Source of the DNA: Thiobacillus sp. UBA2597
GTDB lineage: Bacteria > Pseudomonadota > Gammaproteobacteria > Burkholderiales > Thiobacillaceae
Direction of reading: 5' to 3'
Length of the DNA stretch: 27,328 nucleotides
Assembly: GCA_002339725.1 (NCBI GenBank)
Contig: DDKN01000126.1
Location: forward strand, 1-27,328
The notes below the pieces were generated by a model. It did not search any database. It worked only from the letters and a program-made list of their open reading frames with translations, and was not told where the DNA came from. Position 1 is the stretch's first letter, and every line of letters begins with the position of its first letter. Below, in pieces: positions 8,530-15,137 of this stretch. Both the position numbers and the translations under genes were made by a program.

Positions 8530-9768
8530 TCAATTTCCGGCATCGACCCGCCTCGACGCAAACACGGCATCATAGGCCTGGCGCACCAAGCGGTTGGGAT
8601 ACAGCGCCACCAGGAGCGCGCAGAGCAGGATGCTGAGCAGCACCACCATGTAGGTGGTGTCGCGCATGAGCTCGCCGCCGACCATGCCCTGCTGGACCGG
8701 CACCGTGGCCAGCACGGCGGCGGCCAGGCCCTTCGGCCCCATCATCGAGGTGATGGCGGCATCGCGCGGCGTGAAGCCCTCGCCCACGGTCGATCGGGTC
8801 ACGATCAGACGGATCAGGAACAGGGCGAAGACCATGATACTGGCCACCAACACCACATCCCAGGCGCCGAACTGGATGGAGATGCCCAGATAGACGAAGA
8901 AGAAGGTCTTGAGCAGGAACACCGCCTCGGCATAGAACAGCAGCTCGGTATCGGTCAGCGGGGTCACCTTTTTCCCGGTCAGCAGCTTGATCCGCGGCAT
9001 GCCCAGTTGCTCGTAGTTGCTCAGGGTGATGCCGAAGGCGAGCGAGGCGATGGCCCCGGAAAAGCCGAGCGCCTCGGTGATGCCGTAGACGATGAAGACG
9101 GAGGCCACAGTCGAGGAGATGGTGTTGGGGATGTCGCGTATCCGGTGCAGCATCAGCATCCAGCCCAGGCCGCCCAGCACGCCAATCACCATGGCGAAGA
9201 TCAGCGCCGCCAGGACGCTGCCGACCAGCCGGGCCGGATCGACCGCGCCCTGCAGGTCCATCTGCAGCAGGGCGAAGACGCCGAGGATGCAAAGCACGTC
9301 GGTCAGGGCGGATTCGAGCACCAGCACGGTCGCCGGTTTTTCCGACAGCCCCAGCATCGACACCAAAGGAATGACCACGGCCGAGGCGGTGCCGCCCAGG
9401 ATCGCGCCCAGGGTCACCGCCGAGATCCAGGGCAGATCGAGCATGAGATGGCCGATGACCGCCACCGCCCCGATGCTGGCCGCGAAGCAGGTCAGGGTGA
9501 GTTTGCCGGTGGTGCCGAGGGATTCTTTGAGCACCTTGAGATTGAGCGAGATGCCGCTCTCGAACAGGATCACCACCAGGGCGATGGTCGACAGCACGGA
9601 GCCGACCTTGCCGAAATCGCCGGGCGAGACCAGGCCCAAAACCGGGCCGGCCGCCATGCCGAGCAGCATCAGGAGCAGGACGTCCGGGACATGGGTCTTG
9701 CGGAACAACTGCGTGAAGAAATGCGCGACGAAGATGAGGATGCCGATGAGCAGAATGACGTAGTACAT
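8530..9768 (-). CDS. Cation/proton antiporter, Na_H_Exchanger (CPA) family
   Basis: A 412-residue membrane protein with about 12 hydrophobic helices, of the CPA1/CPA2 superfamily: inner-membrane exchange of Na+ or K+ for H+. Family segments include ILFESGISLNLKVLKES, LGGTASAVVIPL and SMMGPKGLAAAVLA. The TM5 ion-binding motif, usually ND in electroneutral and DD in electrogenic antiporters, reads ESALTD (T156, D157). The catalytic Asp is kept but its partner is Thr. There is no C-terminal TrkA or CorC regulatory domain. A strong Shine-Dalgarno (GAGGAG) precedes the ATG. It sits between marR and mrpAB on the same strand and is probably in one operon with them. Ion specificity cannot be read from the sequence. 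Confidence 0.87.
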   Translation of the reverse strand: MYYVILLIGILIFVAHFFTQLFRKTHVPDVLLLMLLGMAAGPVLGLVSPGDFGKVGSVLSTIALVVILFESGISLNLKVLKESLGTTGKLTLTCFAASIGAVAVIGHLMLDLPWISAVTLGAILGGTASAVVIPLVSMLGLSEKPATVLVLESALTDVLCILGVFALLQMDLQGAVDPARLVGSVLAALIFAMVIGVLGGLGWMLMLHRIRDIPNTISSTVASVFIVYGITEALGFSGAIASLAFGITLSNYEQLGMPRIKLLTGKKVTPLTDTELLFYAEAVFLLKTFFFVYLGISIQFGAWDVVLVASIMVFALFLIRLIVTRSTVGEGFTPRDAAITSMMGPKGLAAAVLATVPVQQGMVGGELMRDTTYMVVLLSILLCALLVALYPNRLVRQAYDAVFASRRVDAGN

Positions 9769-9842
9769 GCCGTCTCCTCAATGCGTCGGCCGATGGCCGC
9801 GTCGTTGCCGGCGAGAGGGTTGGGACGATCCGGGGCGCAGCA

Positions 9843-10316
9843 TCACAACTCCGACAGCGGCTTGCTCGCCGCGGTTTCATCCACCCTGCCCACGTGGCTG
9901 AGCACCTTGCGCAAATCGCCGATCAGCCGGCGCAGCGTGGCCGCGGGCAACTGCTCCAGGGCATGCGGCAGGATGCCGGTGAACGGCCTGGGTGCCCGGG
10001 CCAGCGCCGCCTCGCCCGCGGCGGTGAGCTGCAGCTGCACCACGCGCTGATCCGCCTTGCTGCGCTCGCGCCGCACCAGGCCGGCCTTCTCCAGCTTGTT
10101 GATGAGATTGCTCGCGGTCGATTGATGGATCGACAAGGCCTCGGCCAGCTCGCTCACCTTGAGATGGGGCCGCTCGGCCAGCACCGCCATCACCCAGACC
10201 TGGGCGCCGCTGACGCCGCAGGCCTGCTCCACGGCCCGGAAATGGCTGCGCACCGAACCGAAGATCAGGCGAAACTGCTTGAGGGCCTCGCGGGCCAAAA
10301 CCTGTTGCGTGGACAT
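9843..10316 (-). CDS. MarR-family transcriptional regulator
   Basis: A 157-residue winged-helix protein. The DNA-binding part spans about residues 50-105: helix-turn-helix LKVSELAEALSIHQSTASNLINKLEKAGLV, then the wing with the MarR hallmark ADQRVVQLQLT (DxR) and LTAAG. N- and C-terminal helices form the dimer interface. It is the first gene of the minus-strand run ending in mrpG (74 bases before the antiporter gene) and is probably autoregulatory and a regulator of the antiporter/Mrp genes; that role is inferred from position only. GAGG lies just upstream of the ATG. Palindromes CGATA-T-TATCG (10352-10362) and AAAC-T-GTTT (10339-10347) lie directly upstream and are candidate operators. Confidence 0.88.
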   Translation of the reverse strand: MSTQQVLAREALKQFRLIFGSVRSHFRAVEQACGVSGAQVWVMAVLAERPHLKVSELAEALSIHQSTASNLINKLEKAGLVRRERSKADQRVVQLQLTAAGEAALARAPRPFTGILPHALEQLPAATLRRLIGDLRKVLSHVGRVDETAASKPLSEL

Positions 10317-10330
10317 GAAGCCTCAATCCA

Positions 10331-10360
10331 TTTACACAAAACTGTTTGCCACGATATTAT
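10331..10360 (+). promoter_or_regulatory. Sigma70-type promoter for the small RNA
   Basis: TTTACA (10331-10336), an 18-base spacer, and TATTAT (10355-10360) match five of six and five of six consensus bases. This is striking in such GC-rich DNA. Transcription would start near 10365 and run into the terminator at 10422-10458. The -10 box lies within the palindrome CGATATTATCG, so a repressor binding there (the adjacent MarR protein is the obvious candidate) would block it. Confidence 0.55.
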
Positions 10361-10362
10361 CG
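10339..10362. promoter_or_regulatory. Candidate operator palindromes upstream of marR
   Basis: Two short perfect odd-centred palindromes, AAACTGTTT (10339-10347) and CGATATTATCG (10352-10362), lie 13 bases apart centre to centre, 23-46 bases before the marR start codon and within the plus-strand promoter. MarR proteins typically bind inverted repeats near their own promoter. These sites are shorter than the usual 16-20 bp, so the assignment is tentative. A minus-strand promoter for marR must lie in this region but I could not define one convincingly. Confidence 0.3.
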
Positions 10363-10364
10363 CA

Positions 10365-10458
10365 GCTCCCTTAACGTTCCTGCCGCATCCGGGGAACTGC
10401 CTGTGCTTTCCCGTGTATCGCATGCAAACCGGCGCGCTCGCCGGTTTGCATTTTTTTT
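10365..10458 (+). ncRNA. Probable small RNA, about 94 nt
   Basis: This stretch is bounded by a near-consensus promoter (10331-10360) and a strong intrinsic terminator (10422-10458), with no convincing reading frame between them. A first hairpin is possible: GTTCC (10376-10380) with GGAAC (10393-10397), and inside it CCG (10383-10385) with CGG (10390-10392), loop CATC. A single-stranded pyrimidine-rich stretch (about 10398-10420) follows, then the terminator stem. I do not recognise it as 6S, SRP RNA or another known family. It is transcribed away from marR. Alternatively it could be an attenuated leader for the DUF2062-GGDEF operon, with the terminator acting as a switch. Confidence 0.5.
10422..10458 (+). 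terminator. Strong Rho-independent terminator
   Basis: GCAAACCGGCG (10424-10434), loop CGCT, CGCCGGTTTGC (10439-10449): an 11-bp perfect stem that extends by two A-T pairs, followed by eight consecutive T. The T tract makes it directional for the plus strand. It separates the marR/small-RNA region from the DUF2062-GGDEF operon. Confidence 0.85.
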
Positions 10459-10711
10459 GCGCAGCGCGTCTTAGCTGATCCGAAGTTCGGCACGGGAACC
10501 AACACGACTTCCATCTGCCGAATTATGACAAAACCGAACTTGACCGAAGCCGGTCGGTCGAGTGGGATACGCGCAATCCTTCCGCCCAGGAGCGAACCCA
10601 TGATGTCGACGCCTTGCCGGCACGCCGGCAGCGAACCGCTGTGGCCGTTGTCAGCACCATCGAACCGCGCAGAGCGTGCGGCCGCGCCTGGATTTTTGCC
10701 CTGTCGCTGAG
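10459..10711. other. Intergenic leader upstream of the DUF2062-GGDEF operon
   Basis: About 250 bases without a supportable gene. It contains several short hairpins: CCGAA-G-TTCGG around 10480-10490, GACCGA/TCGGTC around 10542-10559, and TGCCGGC-AC-GCCGGCA at 10615-10630. I see no consensus promoter; TTGACC at 10540-10545 lacks a good -10 partner. A 61-codon open frame (10525-10710) has no ribosome-binding site and no recognisable sequence. It does not match the c-di-GMP riboswitch consensus that I know. The operon promoter presumably lies here. Confidence 0.4.
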
Positions 10712-12130
10712 ATGTTCGCCCGCTTGCGCCGCTACATCCCGACCCGAGACGAGATCAGCCGCATCCGCTGGCTGCGCTGGCTCGGGCCGCATCTTGCCCA
10801 TCCGCGCCTGTGGCACTTCAGCCGGCGCGGCGTGGCCATCGGCGTCGGCCTCGGCGTCTTCTTCGGCCTGCTCATCCCCATCGCCCAGATCCCCTTCGCC
10901 GCCGGCACCGCCGTGCTGCTGCGCGCCAACGTGCCGGCCGCGGTCGGCAGCACCCTGGTCACCAATCCGGTGACCTTCGCGCCGGTCTATCTGTTCGCCC
11001 ATCACCTGGGCGCGACCCTGCTGGGCCAGGGTGAAACACCGCTACCCGATTTGAGCCAGCCGGCCACCGACACGCCCCAGGCCTGGTGGCAAGCGCTCTG
11101 GCAGCGCCTCATCGCCCTGGGCCAGCCCTTGCTGCTGGGGCTGGCCGTCCTCGCGGTGGCGGCCGGCGGCGCCAGCTATCTTTTGATCATGCTGTTCTGG
11201 CGGCTGAAGACCACCTGGCAATGGCGTCGGCGCCGGCGTTTGGCGATCGGACCCAATGGCCGCATGAACATGCGCCAATCGATTCTCTGGCAGCCCCGGG
11301 CCGCGCAACGCCACCTGATCCTGGCTGGCTGCCTCGGCCTCACCGCTGTGCTGACGTATCTGCATTACCGCACCGGCCTGGCCTATGAGTTCCATGTCTT
11401 TTTCATCCTGCCGGTGCTGCTGGCGGCGTGGTACCTCGGCCTGCGTGCAGCGCTCGCCTTGGCCCTACTCTCGATCGGTCTGTGGTTCATCGCCGACCGC
11501 GCCCTGGGCGGCGATCAGGCCGACCCCCTGCCGCTTTTGTTCAATACGGCGATGCGTCTGGCCATCTTCGTGGGCGGCGCCTGGCTGCTGGCGACGATGC
11601 GGCGCGTGCTCGACCGCGAAGCGCGCCTGGCGCGCGAGGATGCGCTGACCGGTTTGACCAATCGCCGCGCCTTCTACGAGGAAGGCCGGCGCCATCTGGC
11701 CCTGGCCCGACGTCAGGGCAGCCCGGCCACCGCGGTGTTCATCGACCTCGACCACTTCAAGGAGGTCAATGACGAGCTCGGCCACAAGGCGGGCGACGCC
11801 CTGTTGATGCGGGTGGGTGATACCCTCAGGCAGCATCTGCGCGCGAGCGATCTCGCCGGCCGGCTGGGCGGCGACGAGTTCGCCCTGCTCTTGCCGGGCA
11901 TGGCCGGCCAGGCCGCGCTGGCCTATGTGGCAGACCTGCGCCAGCGCCTGCTCGACGCCATGCGCGAGGCGGGCTGGCCGGTCACCTTCAGCATCGGCAT
12001 CGCCAGCTGCGCGCGGGCGCCGGCCACGCTCGAGGCGCTGCTGGCCGAGGCGGACAAGCTCATGTATGAAGTCAAGGGCGGCGGCCGCGACCGCATCCTG
12101 CAACGCGAAGTCGGAGGGGACGCCGCATGA
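10712..12130 (+). CDS. DUF2062 membrane domain fused to an active-type diguanylate cyclase
   Basis: A 472-residue protein made of two normally separate proteins. Residues 1-170 or so are DUF2062: RWLRWLGPHLAHPRLWHFSRRGVAIGV, then TNPVTFAPVYLFAHHLG, ending in a basic cluster RRRRR. From about M185 a second membrane unit with four helices follows, then a GGDEF domain with DALTGLTNRRAF, FIDLDHFKEVND, an RxxD I-site (RASD, 377-380) and intact GGDEF (386-390). It should make c-di-GMP from 2 GTP and show product inhibition. The reading frame is continuous across the junction. ATG 11264 (M185) could also start a separate cyclase. The ATG at 10712 matches the usual DUF2062 start. It is first gene of the plus-strand operon with DUF502 and the second Mrp-like set; 37 bases separate it from the next gene. 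Confidence 0.88.
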   Translation: MFARLRRYIPTRDEISRIRWLRWLGPHLAHPRLWHFSRRGVAIGVGLGVFFGLLIPIAQIPFAAGTAVLLRANVPAAVGSTLVTNPVTFAPVYLFAHHLGATLLGQGETPLPDLSQPATDTPQAWWQALWQRLIALGQPLLLGLAVLAVAAGGASYLLIMLFWRLKTTWQWRRRRRLAIGPNGRMNMRQSILWQPRAAQRHLILAGCLGLTAVLTYLHYRTGLAYEFHVFFILPVLLAAWYLGLRAALALALLSIGLWFIADRALGGDQADPLPLLFNTAMRLAIFVGGAWLLATMRRVLDREARLAREDALTGLTNRRAFYEEGRRHLALARRQGSPATAVFIDLDHFKEVNDELGHKAGDALLMRVGDTLRQHLRASDLAGRLGGDEFALLLPGMAGQAALAYVADLRQRLLDAMREAGWPVTFSIGIASCARAPATLEALLAEADKLMYEVKGGGRDRILQREVGGDAA

Positions 12131-12167
12131 ACCCTGCAACGCGCATCGGGAAACCGGAGAATCCGTC

Positions 12168-12878
12168 ATGAAGCCTTCCCACACCACGGCGAGTGAACGC
12201 TCACCCCACTTCTGGCGCTATCTGCTGATCGGCTTCTTCACCGTCGCGCCCCTGTGGGTGACCTGGCTGGTGCTGGATTTCCTGTTCAGCCTGCTGGCCA
12301 AAACCGGCGCCCCCTTCCTGCGCGGCGCGGCGCGTGTCCTGCGCCCCCTGTCCGACACCCTGGCCGACTGGCTGCTCAACCCGGCGGTGCAATACGTGCT
12401 GGCCGCCCTGTTCACCCTGGCCGGGCTCTATGCCGTCGGCCTGTTCACCTCGCTGCTGCTGGGCCGGCGCCTGATCGCCTTCATGGAAGGCCTGCTCACC
12501 CGCCTGCCGGTGGTGCAGACCATCTACGGCGCGACCAAGCGCTTCCTCGACACCGTACAGAAGCCGCCGGTGGCCGGGCAACGGGTGGTGCTGATCGCCT
12601 TCCCCTCGCCCGATATGAAGGCGGTGGGCTTCGTCACCAAGGTGATGACCGATCCCGACAGCGGCCGGCAACTGGCCGCTGTCTACGTGCCCACCTCGCC
12701 CAACCCCACCTCCGGCTACATCGAGATCGTGCCGCTGTCCGAGGTGGTGCAGACCGATTGGAGCATGGAGGAGGCGATGACCTTCGTCATGACCGGCGGC
12801 ACCAACGCCCCCGACCGGCTGCGCTTCGCCAACCCGCCCGCGCCAAAAGCGCCAGGGCCGGGAGGGCCGACGCCGTGA
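12168..12878 (+). CDS. DUF502 family inner-membrane protein
   Basis: A 236-residue protein of the DUF502 family. It has two hydrophobic helices (residues about 17-45 and 65-100), with GFFTVAPLWVTWLVLDFLF in the first, then a soluble region with family stretches RLPVVQTIYGATKRFLDTV, GFVTKVM, VYVPTSPNPTSGY and VVQTDWSMEEAMTFVMTGG. The function is unknown; the family is widespread in proteobacteria and plants. GGAGA precedes the ATG at a good distance. Its TGA overlaps the GTG start of the mrpE-like gene (GTGA), so it is translationally coupled to the second antiporter-like set, which suggests a role in that complex. The proline/glycine-rich C-terminal tail is probably disordered. Confidence 0.9.
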   Translation: MKPSHTTASERSPHFWRYLLIGFFTVAPLWVTWLVLDFLFSLLAKTGAPFLRGAARVLRPLSDTLADWLLNPAVQYVLAALFTLAGLYAVGLFTSLLLGRRLIAFMEGLLTRLPVVQTIYGATKRFLDTVQKPPVAGQRVVLIAFPSPDMKAVGFVTKVMTDPDSGRQLAAVYVPTSPNPTSGYIEIVPLSEVVQTDWSMEEAMTFVMTGGTNAPDRLRFANPPAPKAPGPGGPTP

Positions 12879-13348
12879 TCGTCCGGGCCCTTCTGCTGCG
12901 CGGTGCCGCCCTCGCCCTGCTCTGGTGGGTGCTGAGCGAAGGCCGCGCCGACAGCTGGCTCGTGGGCGGGGTCAGCCTCGGCCTGGCGCTGGCCGCCAGC
13001 CTGGCCCTGTCGCCGCCCGGCCGCGCTGGCCTGTCGCTGCGGGGTGTGGCCGCCTTCGCCGGCTTTTTCCTGGTGCAGTCGGCCCGGGGCGGGCTCCAGG
13101 TGGCCCTGATGGCACTGCGGCCACGCCTGCGGCTCGAGCCGGAGCTGCTCACCCTGCCCACCACCCTGCCGCCCGGCCCCCTGCGCATCCTGCTGGTGAA
13201 CACCCTGAACCTGCTGCCCGGCACCGTGGTCGCCCGCATCGATGGCGACCTGCTGCACCTGCATGTACTGGATGCGCGCCTGCCGATCGCGGACGAGGTG
13301 CGCCGGGTCGAAGGCCGCATCGCCGCCTTGCTGGAGCCTGCATCATGA
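12875..13348 (+). CDS. mrpE: Mrp-like subunit E (MbhA-like), second cluster
   Basis: A 157-residue divergent member of the MrpE/MnhE family. Two N-terminal hydrophobic hairpins are followed by the family signature LLVNTLNLLPGTVVARIDGDLLHLHVLD (NTxxxxPGTxxA) and an alpha-helical tail. It starts with GTG at 12875, overlapping the DUF502 stop by 4 bases, with GGAGG ten bases upstream. It is the first subunit of a second Mrp-like membrane complex and only distantly similar to the mrpE at 3369-3860. In archaeal Mbh/Mbx operons the equivalent A subunit also comes first. Confidence 0.88.
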   Translation: MIVRALLLRGAALALLWWVLSEGRADSWLVGGVSLGLALAASLALSPPGRAGLSLRGVAAFAGFFLVQSARGGLQVALMALRPRLRLEPELLTLPTTLPPGPLRILLVNTLNLLPGTVVARIDGDLLHLHVLDARLPIADEVRRVEGRIAALLEPAS

Positions 13349-13623
13349 CCGGACTGGAAGCGCCGCTCGCCCTGTTCCTGCTGGTCAACCTGCTGGCGGC
13401 CTTGGTGCGCGCAGCGCGCGGCCCCACCGCCGCCGACCGCATGCTGGCCGCCCTGCTGTTCGGCAGCACCGGCGTGGGCATGCTCCTGCTGCTGGCCTAT
13501 GCCGGCGGCGGCGCGCCGCTGGTCGATGCCGCCCTGGTCCTCGCCCTGCTCGCCGCCATCGCCGGCGTCGCCTTCGCCCAGCGCGCCTGGCACCGGGACC
13601 GGGAAGGAGGGGACGATGCTTGA
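13345..13623 (+). CDS. mrpF: Mrp-like subunit F (MbhB-like), second cluster
   Basis: A 92-residue three-helix protein of the MrpF family. RAARGPTAADRMLAALLFGSTG fits the GPxxxDRxxA pattern, although the conserved Asp in the second half of the motif (D in ALDTL of the other cluster) is replaced here by FGS. The gene overlaps the E subunit (ATGA) and the G subunit. It is a structural subunit of the second complex. Confidence 0.87.
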   Translation: MTGLEAPLALFLLVNLLAALVRAARGPTAADRMLAALLFGSTGVGMLLLLAYAGGGAPLVDAALVLALLAAIAGVAFAQRAWHRDREGGDDA

Positions 13624-13924
13624 AGCCCTGAGCGCCTTGCTGCTGCTGGCCGGTGCCGGCTTCTACCTGGCCGGCACCGTCGGCCTGCTGCGTTTTCCCG
13701 ATGTCTATGCCCGGCTGCACGCGCTGACCAAGGCGGACAACCTGGGCCTGGGTCTCACCGTGCTGGGCCTGGCCCTGCAGGCCGACAGCCTGGCGGCGGC
13801 GCTCAAGCTCCTGCTGATCTGGCCCCTGGCCCTGGCGGCCAGCGCGACGGTGAGCCACGCCATCGCCCGCCGCGCTGCCGGCCTCGGCCTCAAGCCCTGG
13901 CGCCCGGAGGAAAAGCGGCCATGA
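13616..13924 (+). CDS. mrpG: Mrp-like subunit G (MbhC-like), second cluster
   Basis: A 102-residue MrpG-family protein: GTVGLLRFPDVYARLHALTKADNLGLG carries the diagnostic RFPDxYxRLHxxTKAxxLG pattern. Three helices and a short charged tail follow. GGAAGGAGG lies upstream of the ATG and the gene overlaps the end of subunit F by 8 bases. Confidence 0.9.
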   Translation: MLEALSALLLLAGAGFYLAGTVGLLRFPDVYARLHALTKADNLGLGLTVLGLALQADSLAAALKLLLIWPLALAASATVSHAIARRAAGLGLKPWRPEEKRP

Positions 13925-14868
13925 ACCTCCTGCTCGACGGCCTGCTGGTCCTGGCCCTGCTCTGGAGCGCCTGGCGCGCCCTGGCCAGCCCCGACCTCGC
14001 CCGCGCCGTGGTGCTGTTCATCGTGTTCGGCCTGCTCATGGCCCTGGCCTGGGCCCGGCTCAATGCCCCGGACATCGCCCTGGCCGAGGCGGCCATCGGC
14101 GCCGGCCTGACCGGGGCCCTGCTGCTCGACGCCCTGGGCCGGCTGCAACCGGGGACAGGCGCCCCTGCGCCGGAATCGCCCGCCCAGCCCCCGGCGAACC
14201 GGGCAGGCCGGCGCTGGACCGGAAGTGTGGCGCTGGTCGCCGGGCTGCTGGCCGCGGCCCTGGCCTATGCCCTGTTCCAGCTGCCGGCGCCCACGGTGCG
14301 TCTGCCCGAACAGGTGGCGGCCAACATGGCGGCGAGCGGCGTGGATCACCCGGTCACCGCGGTGTTGCTGAACTTCCGCGGCTACGACACCCTGCTCGAG
14401 GTGGCCGTGCTGCTCATCGCCCTCATCGGCCTGCTCACCCTGGGCCCGGCGGCGGGCCGGCCGGCCGCGCCGGGCCCGGCCAATCCCCTGCTCAAGGCCC
14501 TGGCCCGGCTGCTGGTGCCGCTGATGATCCTCAGCGCCGGCTATCTGCTCTGGGCCGGCGCCCACCGTCCGGGCGGCGCCTTCCAGGCCGGCGCCCTGCT
14601 GGCGGCCGCGGCGGTGCTGCTGCACCTGGCCCAGCTGCTACCGGCCTGGGCCAGCCCGGGCCGGCTGCTGCGGCTCGGCCTGGCCGGCGGCTTTCTCATC
14701 TTCCTCGGCGTCGCCGCTGCCCTGCTGGCCGAAGGCGCCCTGCTGACCTACCCGCCGGCGCAGGCAGGGGGGCTGATCCTGCTGATCGAGGCCGGCCTGA
14801 CCGTCTCCCTCGGCCTGATCCTGGCCGGCCTGTTCCTGCTGTTCGCCGGCGCGGAGGAGCGCCCATGA
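13921..14868 (+). CDS. Fused MbhD/MbhE (MrpA C-terminal) and MrpB-like subunit
   Basis: A 315-residue membrane protein combining three elements that in Mbh are separate subunits D, E and F. Residues 1-80 or so are MbhD (DUF4040), with LNAPDIALAEAAIGAGLTG. A middle part is MbhE-like, with LNFRGYDTLLEVAVLLIALIGLL. Residues about 190-315 are MrpB/MnhB-like, with GAHRPGGAFQAGALLAA; the usual GHNxPGGGF is altered to AHRPGGAF. It corresponds to the C-terminal portion of the fused MrpAB of the first operon without the NuoL-like core. ATGA overlaps join it to subunits G and C. Confidence 0.87.
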   Translation: MNLLLDGLLVLALLWSAWRALASPDLARAVVLFIVFGLLMALAWARLNAPDIALAEAAIGAGLTGALLLDALGRLQPGTGAPAPESPAQPPANRAGRRWTGSVALVAGLLAAALAYALFQLPAPTVRLPEQVAANMAASGVDHPVTAVLLNFRGYDTLLEVAVLLIALIGLLTLGPAAGRPAAPGPANPLLKALARLLVPLMILSAGYLLWAGAHRPGGAFQAGALLAAAAVLLHLAQLLPAWASPGRLLRLGLAGGFLIFLGVAAALLAEGALLTYPPAQAGGLILLIEAGLTVSLGLILAGLFLLFAGAEERP

Positions 14869-15137
14869 GCGCCGGCCTGCTCTATGCCCTGGCCGGCGTG
14901 CTGCTGTTCGCCCTCGGCCTGGGCGGCATCGTCCTGCTGCGCCATGCCCTGCGCCGCATCCTGGCCTTCAACGTCATGGGCAGCGGCGCCTTCCTGGTGC
15001 TGGTGGGCCTGGCCCAGCGCGACGGCGGCGCCGACCCGGTGCCCCAGGCCATGGTGCTCACCGGCATCGTGGTGGCGGTGGCCGCCACCGCCCTGGCCCT
15101 GGCCCTGCTGCGCCGCCTGCCGGAGGACCGGCCGTGA
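14865..15137 (+). CDS. mrpC: Mrp-like subunit C (NuoK-like), second cluster
   Basis: A 90-residue, three-helix MrpC/NuoK-family protein. ILAFNVMGSGAFLVLVGLA and ADPVPQAMVLTGIVVAVAATA match the family (DPxPQAxVLTxIVI). It overlaps both neighbours by 4 bases. It is the equivalent of MbhG. The N-terminal helix follows the start directly, and GGAGG lies a few bases before the ATG. Confidence 0.9.
   Translation: MSAGLLYALAGVLLFALGLGGIVLLRHALRRILAFNVMGSGAFLVLVGLAQRDGGADPVPQAMVLTGIVVAVAATALALALLRRLPEDRP

Noticed and set aside
5724..8636. Very long open frame (970 codons) on the plus strand opposite mrpAB
   Set aside because: It is rich in Gln, Gly, Arg, Glu and His with no recognisable domain, and lies exactly opposite a clear MrpAB. 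It reflects high G+C at third codon positions.
10525..10710. Possible 61-residue protein upstream of the DUF2062-GGDEF gene
   Set aside because: No ribosome-binding site, no recognisable sequence, and it runs to the very start of the next gene; the region looks like leader DNA.
10459..10711. c-di-GMP riboswitch in the leader of the cyclase operon
   Set aside because: The hairpins present do not match the class I or II consensus that I can recall, and no aptamer core is visible.
11230..11280. Frameshift or lost stop as the cause of the DUF2062-cyclase fusion
   Set aside because: Both halves are in the same frame without any change of frame at the junction, so an indel is not needed. A substituted stop codon cannot be excluded from this sequence alone and is listed as a check.
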